A DNA stretch of 64,000 nucleotides from assembly GCA_047967505.1 (NCBI GenBank), contig CM106540.1; one strand, 5' to 3'. The DNA is from Dipteris shenzhenensis. Its lineage: Eukaryota > Polypodiophyta > Polypodiopsida > Gleicheniales. Positions 9,607-22,324 of this stretch are shown here, piece by piece. Position 1 is the first letter of the stretch; every line of letters starts with the position of its first letter. Below the pieces are notes generated by a model, which worked only from the letters and a program-made list of their open reading frames with translations, was not told where the DNA came from and made no database searches. Made by a program: the position numbers and the translations under genes.

Positions 9607-12600
9607 TGAGATGAAACTATGAAATTTGAGGACCACAGAATATCATGGTGGGACAATTGTATTTTCTAACATTTTTGTGGAAATGTGATAGCGATAATGT
9701 TGCACTTCCAGTCAACGTGATTAGTAGTTTTTGAAATTCATCCAGCAAGCCTCAAAGCTGCATCTTGCTTACCAAGTCTGTTCAATGAATTTGACCACGA
9801 TTTATGTGAGCAGGGGATATGCTTTGTAATTACAAATTCACAGTGGTCAATTTTTTTGGTGCAGTTAGGAGTGACCTCTGTGGAATGGAACTCTCTAGCT
9901 GATGATTCAAATTTACGGAAAAATGTCTGGAAGGCTGCTCAGAATCTAAGGGTTTTTGGATAACAATTTTGCCTGAGTTGTCTGTGGCAGCATAATCTGG
10001 TCAACAATTAATTGGCTCGCTAGTAGGAAGGCAGCTTGCCGTCTTGTACCATGGTCAGAGTTTTCAGAATTACTGAGAATGGATGAAGGATTTGGTTTTG
10101 TGGTAAACTTCATCATGTATGAACATGTACAGCGAGAAATATTCCTGTTTTGATTAGTGCTTATTATACATGCAGTTATGGAGTTTTCTTAAAAATTGGC
10201 ATTACGTTTAAGCAATAGTACCATGACATTAATGCTGAAATCTAAGCTCAGCAAAGACCTTAAAGGACATGCAGCTTTATGTTAGAAAAGATCCAAGGAA
10301 ATGTATAAAGAGGGCAATACAATCTCAGCACATGTTTTGCATCATTTTCTGGATCTATCCTCTTTGATTTTGATTTGGGGCAATGCACTGGCACAAGAGA
10401 ATAGGGTGGATTTAGGAAGAAGAACACATCATCTTTGATAAGTCTAGAAGACAATCCATGATGCATGGTATAAAAGGAGAGGGAGAGCTTAAGAACGCCT
10501 CCCATTTACTACAAAAGAATACAAATCTACACCCATGATTACTATGCCTGATTTGAAAAAGTCACAGTTGACAGCTTTGTTGTGATAGACATGTGATTTG
10601 CTTTTTGTCTGCCAGTGATCTTCTGTAGAAAACTTGAGTGGGCCCTCCGTATTGGTTAAAGTACCCAGTGCCTGGTGTCCATCAATGCCTCATGTAATGA
10701 ATTGTGAAGTGTACTTTGTGTCGGAGCAAGGAGTCACTCGTGTGTGTGACTCACAGGTCTCACACCTGACACTTCTTGGGTAAACTACATGTGATCTTTA
10801 GAAATTCCAATACATCCAATGGTAGAAGTTGGACATGGTTTTCTACAACGAAGGCATCTTGTTACAAATTTCTTGTGGTTCTTGGTTAACACTTGACCGA
10901 AGTTGTGGCAATATTTGTAAATGATGAGGAGCTAATGGTGACCTTTGGTTTTGGTGGTGAATGTGTTGTCTATGGGTCTGCTAGGGCTTCTATTATTGAT
11001 CTCTTCTTGATAACAGACCAAGCAATTGTTTAATGACACAAATCTACATATAGCCTTGAAATCATAAGATGAACTTTTGTGTTTTCATGTGGACTTCGTT
11101 AAGCAGCTCCAAGGTTTTCCCTCTCTGTAGAACGAAGAGCGGCTGATATTTATTGTCCTATTCCAAGTTGTACAGTGCAGTCTTAAGATAACACTCTTTG
11201 GAGTAGCTTCTGGCGTACCTTTTGTGTAAACATATACCATGTTTGTTTGTCTTTGCCTTACGCGCATCTAGTATCATAGAATCACACAAGTTGGCAAAGA
11301 AAATATAGGATTGTTATGTGGAGGCAAGGGTTCACACAACCTAATCCCAAACCTCCACCTAAAAACAGGATTCTTCTCATCGGGGGACTTGTGAGAGGGA
11401 AGGCATCTAATCTATCTATTCTTTTGTTAGGGAAGAATTGCCATGTGGCAGGAGTGGGAGGGAACTTGGGAGATGTGCCACGTGCCGCTGGGTGGCAGAG
11501 CGAGCAAGAGCAAACAGGGGTTTGGGAGATGTGCTATGTGGTGTTGGAGAGCTCGGGAGTATAGCCTGCCACATGGCGAGCAAAGGGAAGGCGTCGAGGA
11601 GCAAGCGTCTTGGCAAGAAGTCTTGGCCACATGGTGCCTTGCCGCTCATGCTTCACATTCAAAAGTCGATCTCCATGCAGCCTTGCCCTCCTGAAATTCA
11701 AAAACGTTGTGCCTTGCCACCCACTTCCCCGCTAGGCCTGTCTTTTCTCTGCTACTGCTCACACATCCCTTCTAGCCAAGATGTCGCTCCTGCTCGTTAA
11801 GCAGGTCAATAGTATAGCTCTGCTCCTGTGCTCTATGATTGAAGGTGGGTCTTATCCTCTCGCGTTGATAGGTAGAGTCTCACTAATATGACAGAACCCT
11901 TAGAACAGGTTTGCATGGCTACCAAGTGATCGAGAGACAGAAAGTATCAGAGAAGAGCGAACGGAGGGTGTCTATCCCTGGAAGCTCGAGAAGATAACGT
12001 GGGCGATGCTAGGAAGAGGAGGAGGATGTGAAGGAAGCTGCGGACGGAAAGGAGAGAGAGGAATTACTACAAAAGAATGCCATAATTCTCCCTCTCGTGC
12101 GCTCTTCGATTACTCTCTCGCTCCCTTTGGTTCACTATCTCGCGCTACTTTCTTTTCATGGGCATCCACGACTGCAATCACCTAGAGTTGCTTCTAGAAT
12201 ATGCACTACAAGTAACTAGCATGGCACAAAAACGATCGAGTTATTCAGCAGCCAGTTATTTTCCTGCTGAGAGGAAGCGTCCTTGGAGTGAGGATTCGAA
12301 GATAATATTGCACTTGATGATGGGCAAATTCGAGGGACTTGTTCGGGGAGCTCTCCAGGTTTACTACATGAACTGTATGTAGTTCAGGAACAAAAATTCC
12401 ACTCATTATAGTCGTTCTCGATGAGTGGACACGGTCTTCTTTGCAAATGATTGCATGACAAGAGAATCGGTGAGCCGTGTTGGTTTTGCGATGTCCCTGG
12501 TGCCAGAGAAAGTGTTTGCTTGGGCTACATATGAAGAATTGCTCCTCAAGCCTGCAACAGCATGTGTCGGACACCAAGAGAAATCCATAGATCTGTATAG

Positions 12601-13391
12601 GAGTGACAATGCATAATATTGGTGAGTTGGACCAACATTCATTGGAGCATTTGTTGAAGGGAAGGATGGCAGCATCAAGTTCAAACCTGTCCTAATGGGT
12701 CGCCTGATTTCAAAAATTCGAAGCTGCCAACCCGCCAATCCATTTCAACTCCAATCAATTGGAGATAGCTCGTAATTTCTTGGAGAAAATGCTCGTGACC
12801 CGTCCGATTGTCTGCTGCATCTTGAACGGCAGCATAGCGAGAGCTTGATTAATTTAGTTCTTTGCAGGCTTAATCGCATGCATGCGTCAATATATGCATC
12901 TGGCCTTTTGGGTTTCTAAAAGTGAGATTAGGCAAGCAAGAGAGGGATCTGAGAGCTCGATGTTCTGAGCTATGGAGACCTTGTAGATCGCGTGTAGATC
13001 GCCCTTTCCTGAGTGATGAAAGCTTGTAGATCGCCATCTTGTTGATTGTTGATTGCGCAATTCTTATGTTAGGTTAATCGGGCATCTCGCTCGACGTACG
13101 GGGCAACTAATTAAATGAATTTCTTTTCTTGATACACAGTGGAGCATAATTCGAGTCTGCCTCTTTCCCAAAGACTTCAATCGAGGCAAACGATGATGTG
13201 AAGTGTTGTAAGATTTAACGAGGAGTAACTTGACCCGTCTACGATAGGCTAGAAACTTGCTTCGTTGGGTCTCAAAGCTGCGATCATAGTTACCTTTAAA
13301 CCAAGTTCATTTATAAATCTCAAACTTTGAGGAATTTTAAGAAAATTTGTGAGACACACACACACAATGGTGGTGACCACATCGTGGCCGC
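9607..13391. other. 3' flank of the WRC gene and unassigned intergenic DNA
   Basis: The first several hundred bases probably include the 3' UTR. Beyond that no gene was recognised. A perfect 13-bp inverted repeat (GCCATGTGGCAGG at 11440-11452 and its complement at 11567-11579) lies in a GC-richer island at 11430-11800 whose overlapping open frames show no domain. The open frames at 12028-12738 also lack any recognisable motif. Confidence 0.35.
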
Positions 13392-13392
13392 T

Positions 13393-13427
<35 letters not shown>

Positions 13428-13448
13428 TTTTGTGTGTGTGTGTATATA

Positions 13449-13541
<93 letters not shown>

Positions 13542-13558
13542 TACAGAGACAGACAGAG
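13392..13558. repeat. Compound microsatellite (TC)n(TA)n(TG)n(CT)n(CA)n
   Basis: Consecutive dinucleotide tracts: CT at 13392-13415, TA to about 13426, TG at 13431-13443, CT at 13451-13492 and CA at 13492-13537, ending in ATACATACAGAGACAG. Open frames across it are artefacts of the repeat. Confidence 0.95.
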
Positions 13559-14389
13559 ATATACTATATTAAAGTATATAAAATATTGAAGTCTTGGATG
13601 GTATAGAGTAGCAGGAATCTCACCGAGAATGTGATCTTGATCTCCCACCCATTTCCACTGCTATGGTCGCATGCCCATTCTCCCTACTCCCACTACCCTC
13701 CCCAACCATCCCAAATCCCTCCTTGCCTTCTTTCCAAAGACATTTGTAGCTAGGGAAGCAAAGGATTGTCAATGCAAAGAAACCTATCGCCGCTGTTATC
13801 CAAGTTGTAAAACAACTTACCATCACCAAAAGTGCACTAGAAAAGGAAAAAACAACAGTCTCCTTTGGATTGTATAATGTCTCCATAATGAAACAATAGG
13901 GTAGCACGAAAGATTACAAAGATGATGAAGAAGGGCGAGCTTCATGCTCTAGAATGCTGATTTGGGAGGTGAAAGAGTAGCTATGCTCATTAGAATCTCT
14001 GCATTTGAGGGATGGATGCAAAAAGATCGAGATGGCGTGAAGCATGATGATCAGAAATGTTCATCTAATGCCTTCCCTTTCCACTCTGATAAGCTAGCAC
14101 ATCCATCCTGAATGAGGGGTGCCACATTGCACCACCCTCTGAGTGCCATGTGCCACCTCAGATCAACCTCTCTGTGTGTGTGTGTGTATAAATAAATAAA
14201 TTTAAAAAAATTAAAATACTATATTTGTAATATACTCTCTCTCTCTCTCTCTCTCTCTCCTCTCTTTTGATGGCAATTTAGCATTATTCTATTTGAAGGT
14301 ATTACACGTGATAACATGGGATATTGAAAGACACGCAATATGGAAAATAATCTGACTATTTCTCTTCAATAGTATGAGCCTCAACCCTA
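13559..14389. repeat. Intergenic DNA with (TG)n and (CT)n microsatellites
   Basis: No gene was recognised. It holds a (TG)n tract at about 14172-14187 followed by an AT-rich stretch, and a (CT)n tract at 14234-14260. Confidence 0.6.
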
Positions 14390-16062
14390 TGGGGTTTGTG
14401 TTGGAGGAATGATCCTCATAGGAACATTCACGGTGTGAGTGACTAAGGTCTGGTAAATCGTTGTCATTGGTAGACACGTGGTGGTGAGTCTGTTGTGATT
14501 GGTCCATGCATGAAATGGAACGTGATTGGAGGACTGAGAGCATGGTGTACACTTGGCGACGTAGTGAGAAGCAACTAGACATCGCTTCATAGGCAGTGCA
14601 TGGCAGTAAATCCTGGCGATTACAAAGAATCAACTGCAAGTGGGTTTATAAGGTGAAGCACAATGCAGATGGTTCTGTGACCAGATACAAGGCAAGATTA
14701 GTTGTCAAGGGGTATGCATAGACATATGGCATTGATTATGAAGAAACATTCAGTCCGGTTGCAAGGATGGCAACCATAAGAGCAGTCATTGCTATGGTTG
14801 CATCAAAGGGATGGTCTTTACATCAGATGGATGTAAAGAATGCTTTCTTGCATGGTGATTTGCAAGAAGAGGTCTATATGGAGCAGCTACAAGGTTATGT
14901 TCATGTTGTTCATCCTAAGTTTGTTTGCAGGTTGAAGAAAGCCTTGTATGGCTTGAAGCAAGCACCCAAAGCATGGTCTGACAAGATAGGACAGTACCTT
15001 GTCACTATTGGCTTTCAGATTTCCAAGGCAGATTTCTTACTTTATGTGAGAAAAACAGAGAAAGGCATTATGTTGCTTGTCATTTATGTTGATGATTTGA
15101 TCATCACAGGTGATAGTGATGAAGATATCCTTCATGCGAAAATGCTATTGAAGCAGAAGTTTGAGATGAAGGATTTGGGAGAGCTGCGTTACTTCTTGGG
15201 CATTGAGGTGATTAGATCCACAAGTGGGATATGGCTCTTGCAGAGGCAGTATGGATTGGACATGCTGTCCAAATATGGGATGACAGGCTATAAGCCTATT
15301 TCAGTTCGTTTGGAGTAGAATATGAAGTTGAGCGCAAATGCATGTGAGCTTTTGGAAAACCCTACTATGTACAAACGCATAGTAGGAAGTTTGATTTATA
15401 TGACTATCACAGGCCACATTTGAGCTATGTTGTTGGTTTGGTAAGTCAATTTATGCAGGCTCCAAGGAAACAGGCTCCAAGGAAACCACATTTGGATGCA
15501 GCTGGACGCATACTGAGGTATGTGAAGTCCACATTACAGTATGGACTATTTTATGAGATTGGGGTTTAGATACAGTTGGATGGATACACTAATGTTGATT
15601 GGGCTAGTAGTATTTCTGATAGACGATCTACAAGTGGATATATGTTCTCTTTTGGGAGTGCTCCAGTCACTTGGAGCAGCAAGAAACAGCCTACAGTTGC
15701 CTTGTCGAGCACAGAGGCTGAAAGAGGGGTGCAGCAATGGCTGCATGTGAGGCACCTTGGTTGCATAAGCTACTTTATGATATGCATCAGTCTACAGATG
15801 GGTCAGTTGTCATTTATTGTGAAAACATGAGCAGTATACACTTGGCAAATAACCCAGTCTATCATGCTAGAACAAAGCACATTGAGGTGCATTATCACTA
15901 TGTGCAGGAGAAGATTCTAGTAGGTTTTATTGATCTAGTTTATGTCAGCACAGAGGATCAGGTAGCTGACATATTCACGAAGGCATTGGGCACAGAGAAG
16001 CTGCGCAAGTTTAGAGACATGCTTGGTGTGCAGGAATTGGGATTGAGCTCGAGGGGGAGCAT
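14390..16062 (+). mobile_element. Family-B Ty1/copia pol fragment (RT and RNase H)
   Basis: From about 14632 the plus strand reads NCKWVYKVK, YKARLVVKGYA, stop, FSPVARMATIRAVIAM, DVKNAFLHGDLQEEVYM, ALYGLKQAPKAW and IYVDDLIITG (catalytic box at 15085-15096). RNase H follows in shifted frames (WASSISDRRSTSGY, SSTEAE, NPVYHARTKHIEVHYHYV, VADIFTKALG, ending about 16040). There are stops at the TAG near 14717 and at 15316-15318, and frameshifts between 15318 and 15740. The gag, protease and integrase half and the 5' LTR are missing. A polypurine tract (GAGGGGGAGCA, 16051-16061) joins it to the LTR at 16063, so this is the 3' half of a family-B element. Confidence 0.85.
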
Positions 16063-16256
16063 TGAGATATCGAGCTCCACTCGTCATATGCCAGGGTGAC
16101 CATTGTGCATTTATGTCACCGACTTGTTAGCTGCAGATGCAGTTGGTACACCACCCATGAATAATAGCTGGATGATAGCTATCTTTATGTACTTTAGTTA
16201 GTGGCTCAGTTAGTATGCCACCTTAGTTAGCTGAGTTTGGTTTGAGACCCACATAT
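16063..16256 (+). repeat. Family-B 3' LTR, left part (split by insertion)
   Basis: Begins TGAGATATCGAGCTCC directly after the polypurine tract and runs to CCCACATAT, where a younger element is inserted. The same sequence continues at 22181-22324. Uninterrupted copies at 25411-25755 (+) and 47445-47792 (-) read straight through the site. Confidence 0.9.
16252..16256 (+). other. Target-site duplication, left copy (CATAT)
   Basis: CATAT here matches CATAT at 22176-22180 on the other side of the inserted element. The unfilled family-B LTR copies have CATAT once at this place. Confidence 0.95.
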
Positions 16257-16439
16257 TGTGGGGGTTAAAGGTCACTGTGCCTTTACCCCGGTTATGTACA
16301 ATACTCAAACACATATATAAATGAATGAAAATGAAGATTAGGGTGGTTCCGCACCCACCAGAACTTGTGTGGCTCTCTGTCTCCCTCTCTCTCTCTCTCT
16401 CTCCTTCTTCCATTCTTGCTTCCGTTGAGAGCACTCTCA
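16257..16439 (+). repeat. 5' LTR of the Tork-like element
   Basis: 183 bp, from TGTGGGGGTTAAAGG to GAGAGCACTCTCA, with TG...CA ends and a (CT)n tract near its end. It is short for an LTR but typical of small copia elements. Confidence 0.93.
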
Positions 16440-16441
16440 AC

Positions 16442-16453
16442 TGGTATCAGAGC
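16442..16453 (+). other. Primer binding site, initiator Met-tRNA type
   Basis: TGGTATCAGAGC lies two bases after the 5' LTR. This is the standard PBS of plant copia elements, complementary to the 3' end of initiator methionine tRNA. Confidence 0.95.
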
Positions 16454-17878
16454 CCGGGTGATCTAGCTAAGCGTGCGTGAATGCTTGAAGCTCAGTAGCT
16501 CTGTGGGAGAAAGGAGAAGCTTTGTGGGAAGCTTTGTGGGTGACTTTACTTGCATCCGAGTGTGCAGAGACCTTGGAGGAACCTTTGGAAAAGTCACTTT
16601 GGCTTTGCGAAGTGGTTTTGAGAGCCTGTTAAGAGCTTTCAAAGAAAAAGTCGTTTTTTGAGCTTTTCCCTATTCCATTCGATGACAGAGACTCTGTATT
16701 GACTTATAGAGGCAACTATTGCTTGCTTTTGGTGTCCACATTACTTCAGGAGCTTGGAAACACCTTCATTCTTGAATCCGAGATCATTTTATTGGATTTC
16801 TGGCTCTCTGTGTCAGTTTCTGCGTTTTTTGCCCGGGTGTTGGAACTCAAGTTTGGAGCAACCATTTGCAGATCTGTCAGTTCCGGTGGACTCAAAAGGT
16901 CCTAAAACTTCTATGTTGCTCATCATTCGCACTCCGGTGGAGTTTACAAACAACTCTGTTTCAAAAAACGTTTTTCAGTCCGTGTGTTGGACCCAGTGAT
17001 TGAGACCACGGTTTCCAAAACCGTCTGTCCCATTGCGTTTCGGACGCCCAAAAACCCCTACCTATCAGTTCTTGCGTGATTCGGTGGAGGATTTTCAGAG
17101 TTATAAATCTCTGTGTATTCGATTTCGTCTCTCTGTTATGCATTTTTCATACTAAGGTTTTGAAACCTTAGATTTATGCCACATGGCAGTGGATAAGTGT
17201 TGACTCCCATTTCTCACTCATCGGCTGGGATTTTGGAGTTCTGGCAGAAGAGAGATATTTGCAGATTTTCTTGCTGAGTCCAATTATGCAATGTCGCCCA
17301 TGTTTTGAAGCATCTCAGGTTCTATTTTCAGTAGCGCTCATTACCGTGGGACTATGATTTCTTGAGCATACCTTATGCAAATCACTCTGGTTGCAGTTTG
17401 AGCAGTGTGCGCTCATTCGTGGTATGCATTGGGTTGCAATGGATGATTTATAGGCCATTTGGATGCATTGCGGTCCTTGTTGGATGCGCTGATAGGCCCA
17501 AATTGCCTTGTGGGATGCTATTTTTTATGAATGCTTTGCACATGGATGCTATTTTATGCTGAGGGACAGCTTTGACACATTGTTGGTGATGCACTGATAG
17601 TGCTATGCTCTCTTGGATGAGATATTATTGATGCATATGCCAGTGGACAGTGTTTATGCTTGAGTCATTTGGCACTTATTGGCATTTTCTTTTGGGTCAG
17701 ATTTGCTCATATGGATGCATAGTATATGCACATGAGTCAGATGCATCTTTTGATGCTTTGAGCTTTGAGTTTTGGTGATATTTCACTCTATTGTGGCATA
17801 CACATTTGGGTGCACCTAGTATTTGGTGTGATTCTCTCTTGCAGGCACTACCATTTGGGATCTTGTTTCATTTGCATC
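16454..17878 (+). other. Leader (5' untranslated region) of the Tork-like element
   Basis: About 1.4 kb between the PBS and the gag start codon, with no conserved protein motif. The short open frames here are not credible genes. Confidence 0.6.
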
Positions 17879-18481
17879 ATGGCATCCTCTTCCACGTCTG
17901 AAAAGGAGTTTTTCAGCATTAAAAAGTTTGATGGGACAAACTTTTCTTTGTGGAAAGAACAAATAAGGGATGTGCTTATTCAAAAGAAACAGATTAAACC
18001 CTTGGCAGGGATTGAAGCTAAGTCTGCAAATATGTCTGAGGATGATTGGAATGAGTTGGATGCATTAGCAAAGTCTACTATTAGACTTCATCTTGCAGAG
18101 TCACTTTATTTCACAGTAGTAAATGAGCAGACTACGGAAGATTTGTGGAAGAAACTGTGTGCCACTTATGAGAAGGAAACTGCCTCTAATAAAGTTTACC
18201 TCATGAAGAGGTTGTTTGAGCTGCAGATGAAGGAAGGGGTCTCCATTTCTTCTCACTTGAATGAATTCAATATTATTTTCAGCCAGCTTCAGGCTCAAAA
18301 GATGAATTTTGATGCGGAGACTAAGGCAATATTTCTCTTATGTTCATTGCCATCCTCATGGGATACCTTCCGTACAGCTGTCAGTAACTCTGCACCTGGT
18401 GGAGTACTGAAATTTGATGATGTTGTGGGTAGCTTGTTGGCCGAGGAGATTAGACGGAAGTCTATGGATGGCAACAAGTAG
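17879..18481 (+). pseudogene. gag: gag of the Tork-like element (ends early)
   Basis: Starts at ATG 17879 (MASSSTSEKEFFSIKKFDG) and carries the copia Gag pattern: FDGTNFSLWKEQIRDVL near residue 18, an LxLxxS.Y segment, then a LW..L...Y block (residues about 85-110), an M-F-L-M-EG-S--H-N-F block and a LLCSLPSSW block. A TAG stop at 18479-18481 cuts it at 200 residues, before the zinc knuckle. The frame then runs on through RGRSQFRGKS-type basic sequence, so the stop looks secondary. Confidence 0.88.
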
Positions 18482-18582
18482 GATGCAGCGTTAAATGTGC
18501 AAAGGGGCAGATCACAGTTCAGGGGGAAGTCCCAAGAAAGAGAGAAGTCTCGTAGCAAATCCAAGGCACGGAACATTGAGTG

Positions 18583-21500
18583 TACCACTGTGGCAAGAAG
18601 GGCCATATGAAAAAGGATTGCTACAAGCTGAAAAGAGAGCAAAAGGATAAGAAAAAGAATGCAAATTGGGGTGCAAATAAAAAGGAAGAGAGTCCAAGGG
18701 AGGACAAAGGAAAAGTGAAGATCGAGGAGATCAATGCAGTCACACATGATAGTGACAATGATGTTCTCTTCATGTCTACTTTATCTGCAGAGTTGCTTAC
18801 CACTTCAGATGATGCATATTCCCAGGATTGGATTTTGGATTCTGGTGCTTCATTCCATGTTACTCCCCATAGGGAATGGTTCTCCACTTATGATAGTGGA
18901 AAGACAGGTTGTGTGCATCTTGGAAATGACTATGCATGTGACATAGTGGGAGCAGGTGACATAAAGTTTTCTTTTGCAAATGGGTCTGCATTTGTTTTGA
19001 AACATGTGAGACATGTGCCTAAGCTAACCAAGAGTCTTATTTCAGTGGGTCAGCTAGATGATGTTGGTTTTCACACCACTTTTGGCTTTCAAAGTTGGAA
19101 AATTCAAAAGGGCTCTATGCTTTTGGCCAGGGGTGCCAAATGTGGGACTTTGTATCCCTTACATGTATCAGGGGTATTTGATCATGTTGTTGCAATAACC
19201 GACCATCCAAGCACTTCTTTGTGGCATTGCAGGTTGGGGCACATGAGCCAGAATGGAATGAAACTCTTATGCCGTTTGGGTTATGTACTGCATTTGAGTT
19301 TCTCTGATTTTGAATTTTGTGAGCACTGTCTCTATGGGAAGCAGACTAAATCAGCCCATAAAAGAAGGGGAAAGAAAGAGTTTGAAATGCTTGATTTGGT
19401 GCATTCAGACGTATGTGGTCCCATGCCTACACGGTCATTAGGCGGGGCTGAATACTATGTGACATTCATTGATGATGCAACTAGGAGAGTGTGGGCTTAT
19501 GCTATAGCTCGGAAGAGTGATGTGTTCCAGGTATTTCAGAAATGGCTGGCCTTGGTTGAGAATCAGTCAGGTAGAACGCTTAAATGCCTACGGACTGACA
19601 ATGGTGGAGAGTATCTCTCTCATGACTTTCAGCATTTCTGTGATACTCGTGGGATTAAGAGGGAGCTTACATCCCCTCGTACTCCAGAGCAAAATCAAGT
19701 TGCATAAAAGATGAACCGTACCATTTAAGAAAGGTTGCAATGCATGCTTTCCAATGCAAGTCTTTTTGGTGGTTTTTGGGCTGAGGCAATGAAGACTGCA
19801 GTGCATGTGATCAATAGATCACCTAGTAAGAGTTTGGATGGTGGTATTTTTGAAGAGGCATGGAGCGGCAAGAAGCCCTCTTACTCTCATTTGCGTATAT
19901 TTGGGTGTGAGGCATATGCACATGTGCCAAAAGAGCTTCGAAAGAAGCTAGATCCTAAGTCTGGGAAATGCATCTTTCTGGGTTATGGTGAAAGTGGAGA
20001 GATGGGCTATCGTCTCTGGGATCCAGAAGCAAAGAAGATCATACGCAGCCATGATGTGGTCTTCAATGAGAAGAAGATGCATAAGGCACCCATGAGGGAT
20101 GTGGAAATGAGGAGAATCACTTTCCAGGATGTGAATCCACCTGCATATGTTGATAGACAGCAAGCTGTCCATGCACCAGATGTGCAAGAAATGGTGCCAC
20201 CAAGTACTCCCACAGGTATACAATCAAGGGTAGATGATGGATCATCTATTGGTGGAAATGATGAGCCAAATGTGGCTGATATGCAAGTGGGACAGCAAGC
20301 TGAAATGCCCTTGAGAAGATCATCTAGAGTGTCTAGACCACCTGATAGGTTTGTTCCAGGGGTAGACTATGTGATGCTTACTGATTGCGGGGAGCCTTCT
20401 TGCTACAGAGAGGCTATGATGCGTGAGGATAAACGCAAGTGGGAGTATGCTATGCAATCAGAAATGAGTTCACTTATGAAGAATAAGACTTGGGACTTGG
20501 TTTCTTTGCCACATGGAAAGAAAGCATTGCCATGTAAATGGGTCTACAAAATGAAGGTCACAGGTGATGATGTGCCTAGGTACAAGGCCCGTTTGGTTGC
20601 TAAAGGGTTCAAGCAAGAGAAGGGTGTGGACTTTGATGAAATATTCTCTCCGGTTGTGAAGATGACCACACTTAGATGCATGCTTGGACTAGTGGCAGTA
20701 GAGGATATGGAGCTTATGCAAATGGATGTCAAGACAGCTTTCTTGCATGGGGATTTGCATGAGGAAATTTACATGGTGCAGCCGGAAGGCTTTGAAGAAA
20801 AGGGCAAAGAGCATTTAGTTTGCAAGCTGAAGAAGAGTCTCTATGATCTTAAGCAAGCACCTAGAGAATGGTATCAGAAGTTTGATGCTTTCATTCGGTC
20901 CCAGGGTTTTAGAAGGAGTGAAATTGATCACTGCCTCTACACTAAAAGGGCTAAGGATAATAGCCTGATAATCTTGGCACTATATGTGGATGATATGCTA
21001 TTGGCTAGCAAGAATACTTATGAGCTAGATGCATTAAAGGCCAAGTTGCATGAGGACTTTGATATGAAGGATTTGGGACTTGCAAGTCATATTCTTGGTA
21101 TGTGCATCATGCGTGATCGGAGTAGGAAACTCCTTTGGCTTTCACAAAAAGAGTATGTTACAAAAGTATTACAGTGTTTCAATATGGAGGGGGGGAGGCA
21201 GTGAGTACTCCATTGCCTCCATATGTGAAACTGAGTCATAGAAATAGTCCCAAATCAGATGAGGAAAGGGCCATGATGGCCAAGGTTCCTTATGCATCAG
21301 CAGTTGGGAGTCTTATGTATGCTATGATAGCTACTAGACCAGACATTGCATTTGCAGTGAGAGTTGTTAGCCGGTATATGGCTAATCCAGGAAAGAGGCA
21401 TTGGGAGGCAGTTAAGTGCATCATGAGGTACATGAAGGGTACCAAGGAGATGTGCATCTGCTTTGGTAAAGCAGACATGCGTGTACTTGGGTACACAGAT

Positions 21501-21941
21501 TCAGACTATGCAGGGCATGTGGATAGTAGGAGATCCACTTCAGGTTATGTGTTCACCTTTGCAGGTGGTGCAGTGTCGTGGATGTCTCGTGCACAGAAGT
21601 GCATGGCTTTGTCTACCAAAGAGGCTGAGTATGTTGCAGCCACAGAGGGTTGCAAGGAGGCTATATGGCTTGATCGGCTAGTGGGAGATTTGGGGATTCA
21701 TACAGGTGTACCGACATTGCATAGTGATTCCATGAGTGCTATTCAGCTAGCACGGAATCCGGTCTTTCATGCAAAGACCAAACACATTGAGGTCAGGTAC
21801 CATTTCATCAGGGAGGTACTTGAGGACAAGCGCATAGAGCTTGTCAAGGTTCATACAGATGATAACCCTGCAGATATGTTGACGAAGAGTCTACCTAGTC
21901 AGCGGTTTGAGTATTGTCGTGTATTGATGGGCATTGGATAG
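18583..21941 (+). pseudogene. pol: pol of the Tork-like element (PR-IN-RT-RNase H, disrupted)
   Basis: A single-base deletion at 18580-18584 breaks the zinc knuckle (YHCGKKGHMKKDC remains). Protease is at about 18830 (WILDSGASFH). Integrase zinc region (H...H...CEHC) is at 19220-19340, the first two catalytic acidic sites at about 19405 (VHSDVCGP) and 19595 (TDNGGEY). A TAA at 19705-19707 stands where the DD35E glutamate belongs, and another TAA follows at 19726-19728. RT runs from about 20430, with YVDD at about 20984. An indel in the G-run near 21186-21195 shifts the frame, and RNase H (TDSDYAG, SRRSTSGY, TKHIEVRYHFI) continues to the stop at 21939. Confidence 0.93.
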
Positions 21942-21984
21942 TATGCTCACTGGTTGTTCTCCCTTAAAGGCACATTGTCCTTTA

Positions 21985-21994
21985 AGTGGGAGGT
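21985..21994 (+). other. Polypurine tract of the Tork-like element
   Basis: AGTGGGAGGT-type purine-rich sequence directly before the 3' LTR, the expected plus-strand primer position. Confidence 0.75.
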
Positions 21995-22175
21995 TGTGGG
22001 GGTTAAAGGTCACTGTGCCTTTACCCCGGTTATGTACAATACTCAAACACATATATAAATGAATGAAAAAGAAGATTAGGGTGGTTCTGCACCCACCAAA
22101 ACTTGTGTGGCTCTCTGTCTCCCTCTCTCTCTCTCTCTCCTTCTTCCGTTCTTGCTTCCGTTGAGAGCACTGTCA
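21995..22175 (+). repeat. 3' LTR of the Tork-like element
   Basis: 181 bp, TGTGGGGGTTAAAGG to GAGAGCACTGTCA. It matches the 5' LTR except for five substitutions and one missing CT unit. Confidence 0.93.
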
Positions 22176-22180
22176 CATAT
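22176..22180 (+). other. Target-site duplication, right copy (CATAT)
   Basis: Second copy of CATAT, followed by AGGGTTC, which continues the interrupted family-B LTR. Confidence 0.95.
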
Positions 22181-22324
22181 AGGGTTCACCTATTCCCTCT
22201 TCTTGGCTTTCACAACCAAGAAGAGGAAAATTGTTTTGAGCCTCCACCTTTGTGTATATTCCCCCATTGTGTATGTGAGAAAGCTGCAAGTGAGACTCCT
22301 TACTTCTCTCCCACTCTCTTCACA
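22181..22324 (+). repeat. Family-B 3' LTR, right part
   Basis: Continues the LTR begun at 16063 and ends CTCTCTTCACA. Together the parts give an LTR of about 338 bp. The next bases belong to element C in the opposite orientation, so the LTR end marks the insertion of family B into C. Confidence 0.88.

Larger units (their letters stand above)
16257..22175 (+). mobile_element. Nearly complete Tnt1/Tork-like Ty1/copia element
   Basis: A 5.9-kb element with matching LTRs, a PBS, a long leader, gag, pol, a purine-rich tract and a 5-bp TSD. Pol order is zinc knuckle, protease, integrase, RT, RNase H, which defines Ty1/copia; the Gag and pol style is closest to the Tnt1/Tork group by eye. The two LTRs differ at five bases and one CT unit over about 181 bp, so the insertion is fairly young. 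Four classes of lesion (gag stop, knuckle frameshift, two integrase stops, frameshift before RNase H) make it non-autonomous. Confidence 0.93.

Noticed and set aside
11416-11800. Several overlapping open frames in a GC-richer island
   Set aside because: Frames are open on both strands and show no domain; more likely part of an unrecognised repeat.
13327-13648. Overlapping open frames on both strands of the microsatellite
   Set aside because: They translate only dinucleotide repeats (SLSLSL, HTHTHT, RERERE, VCVCVC).
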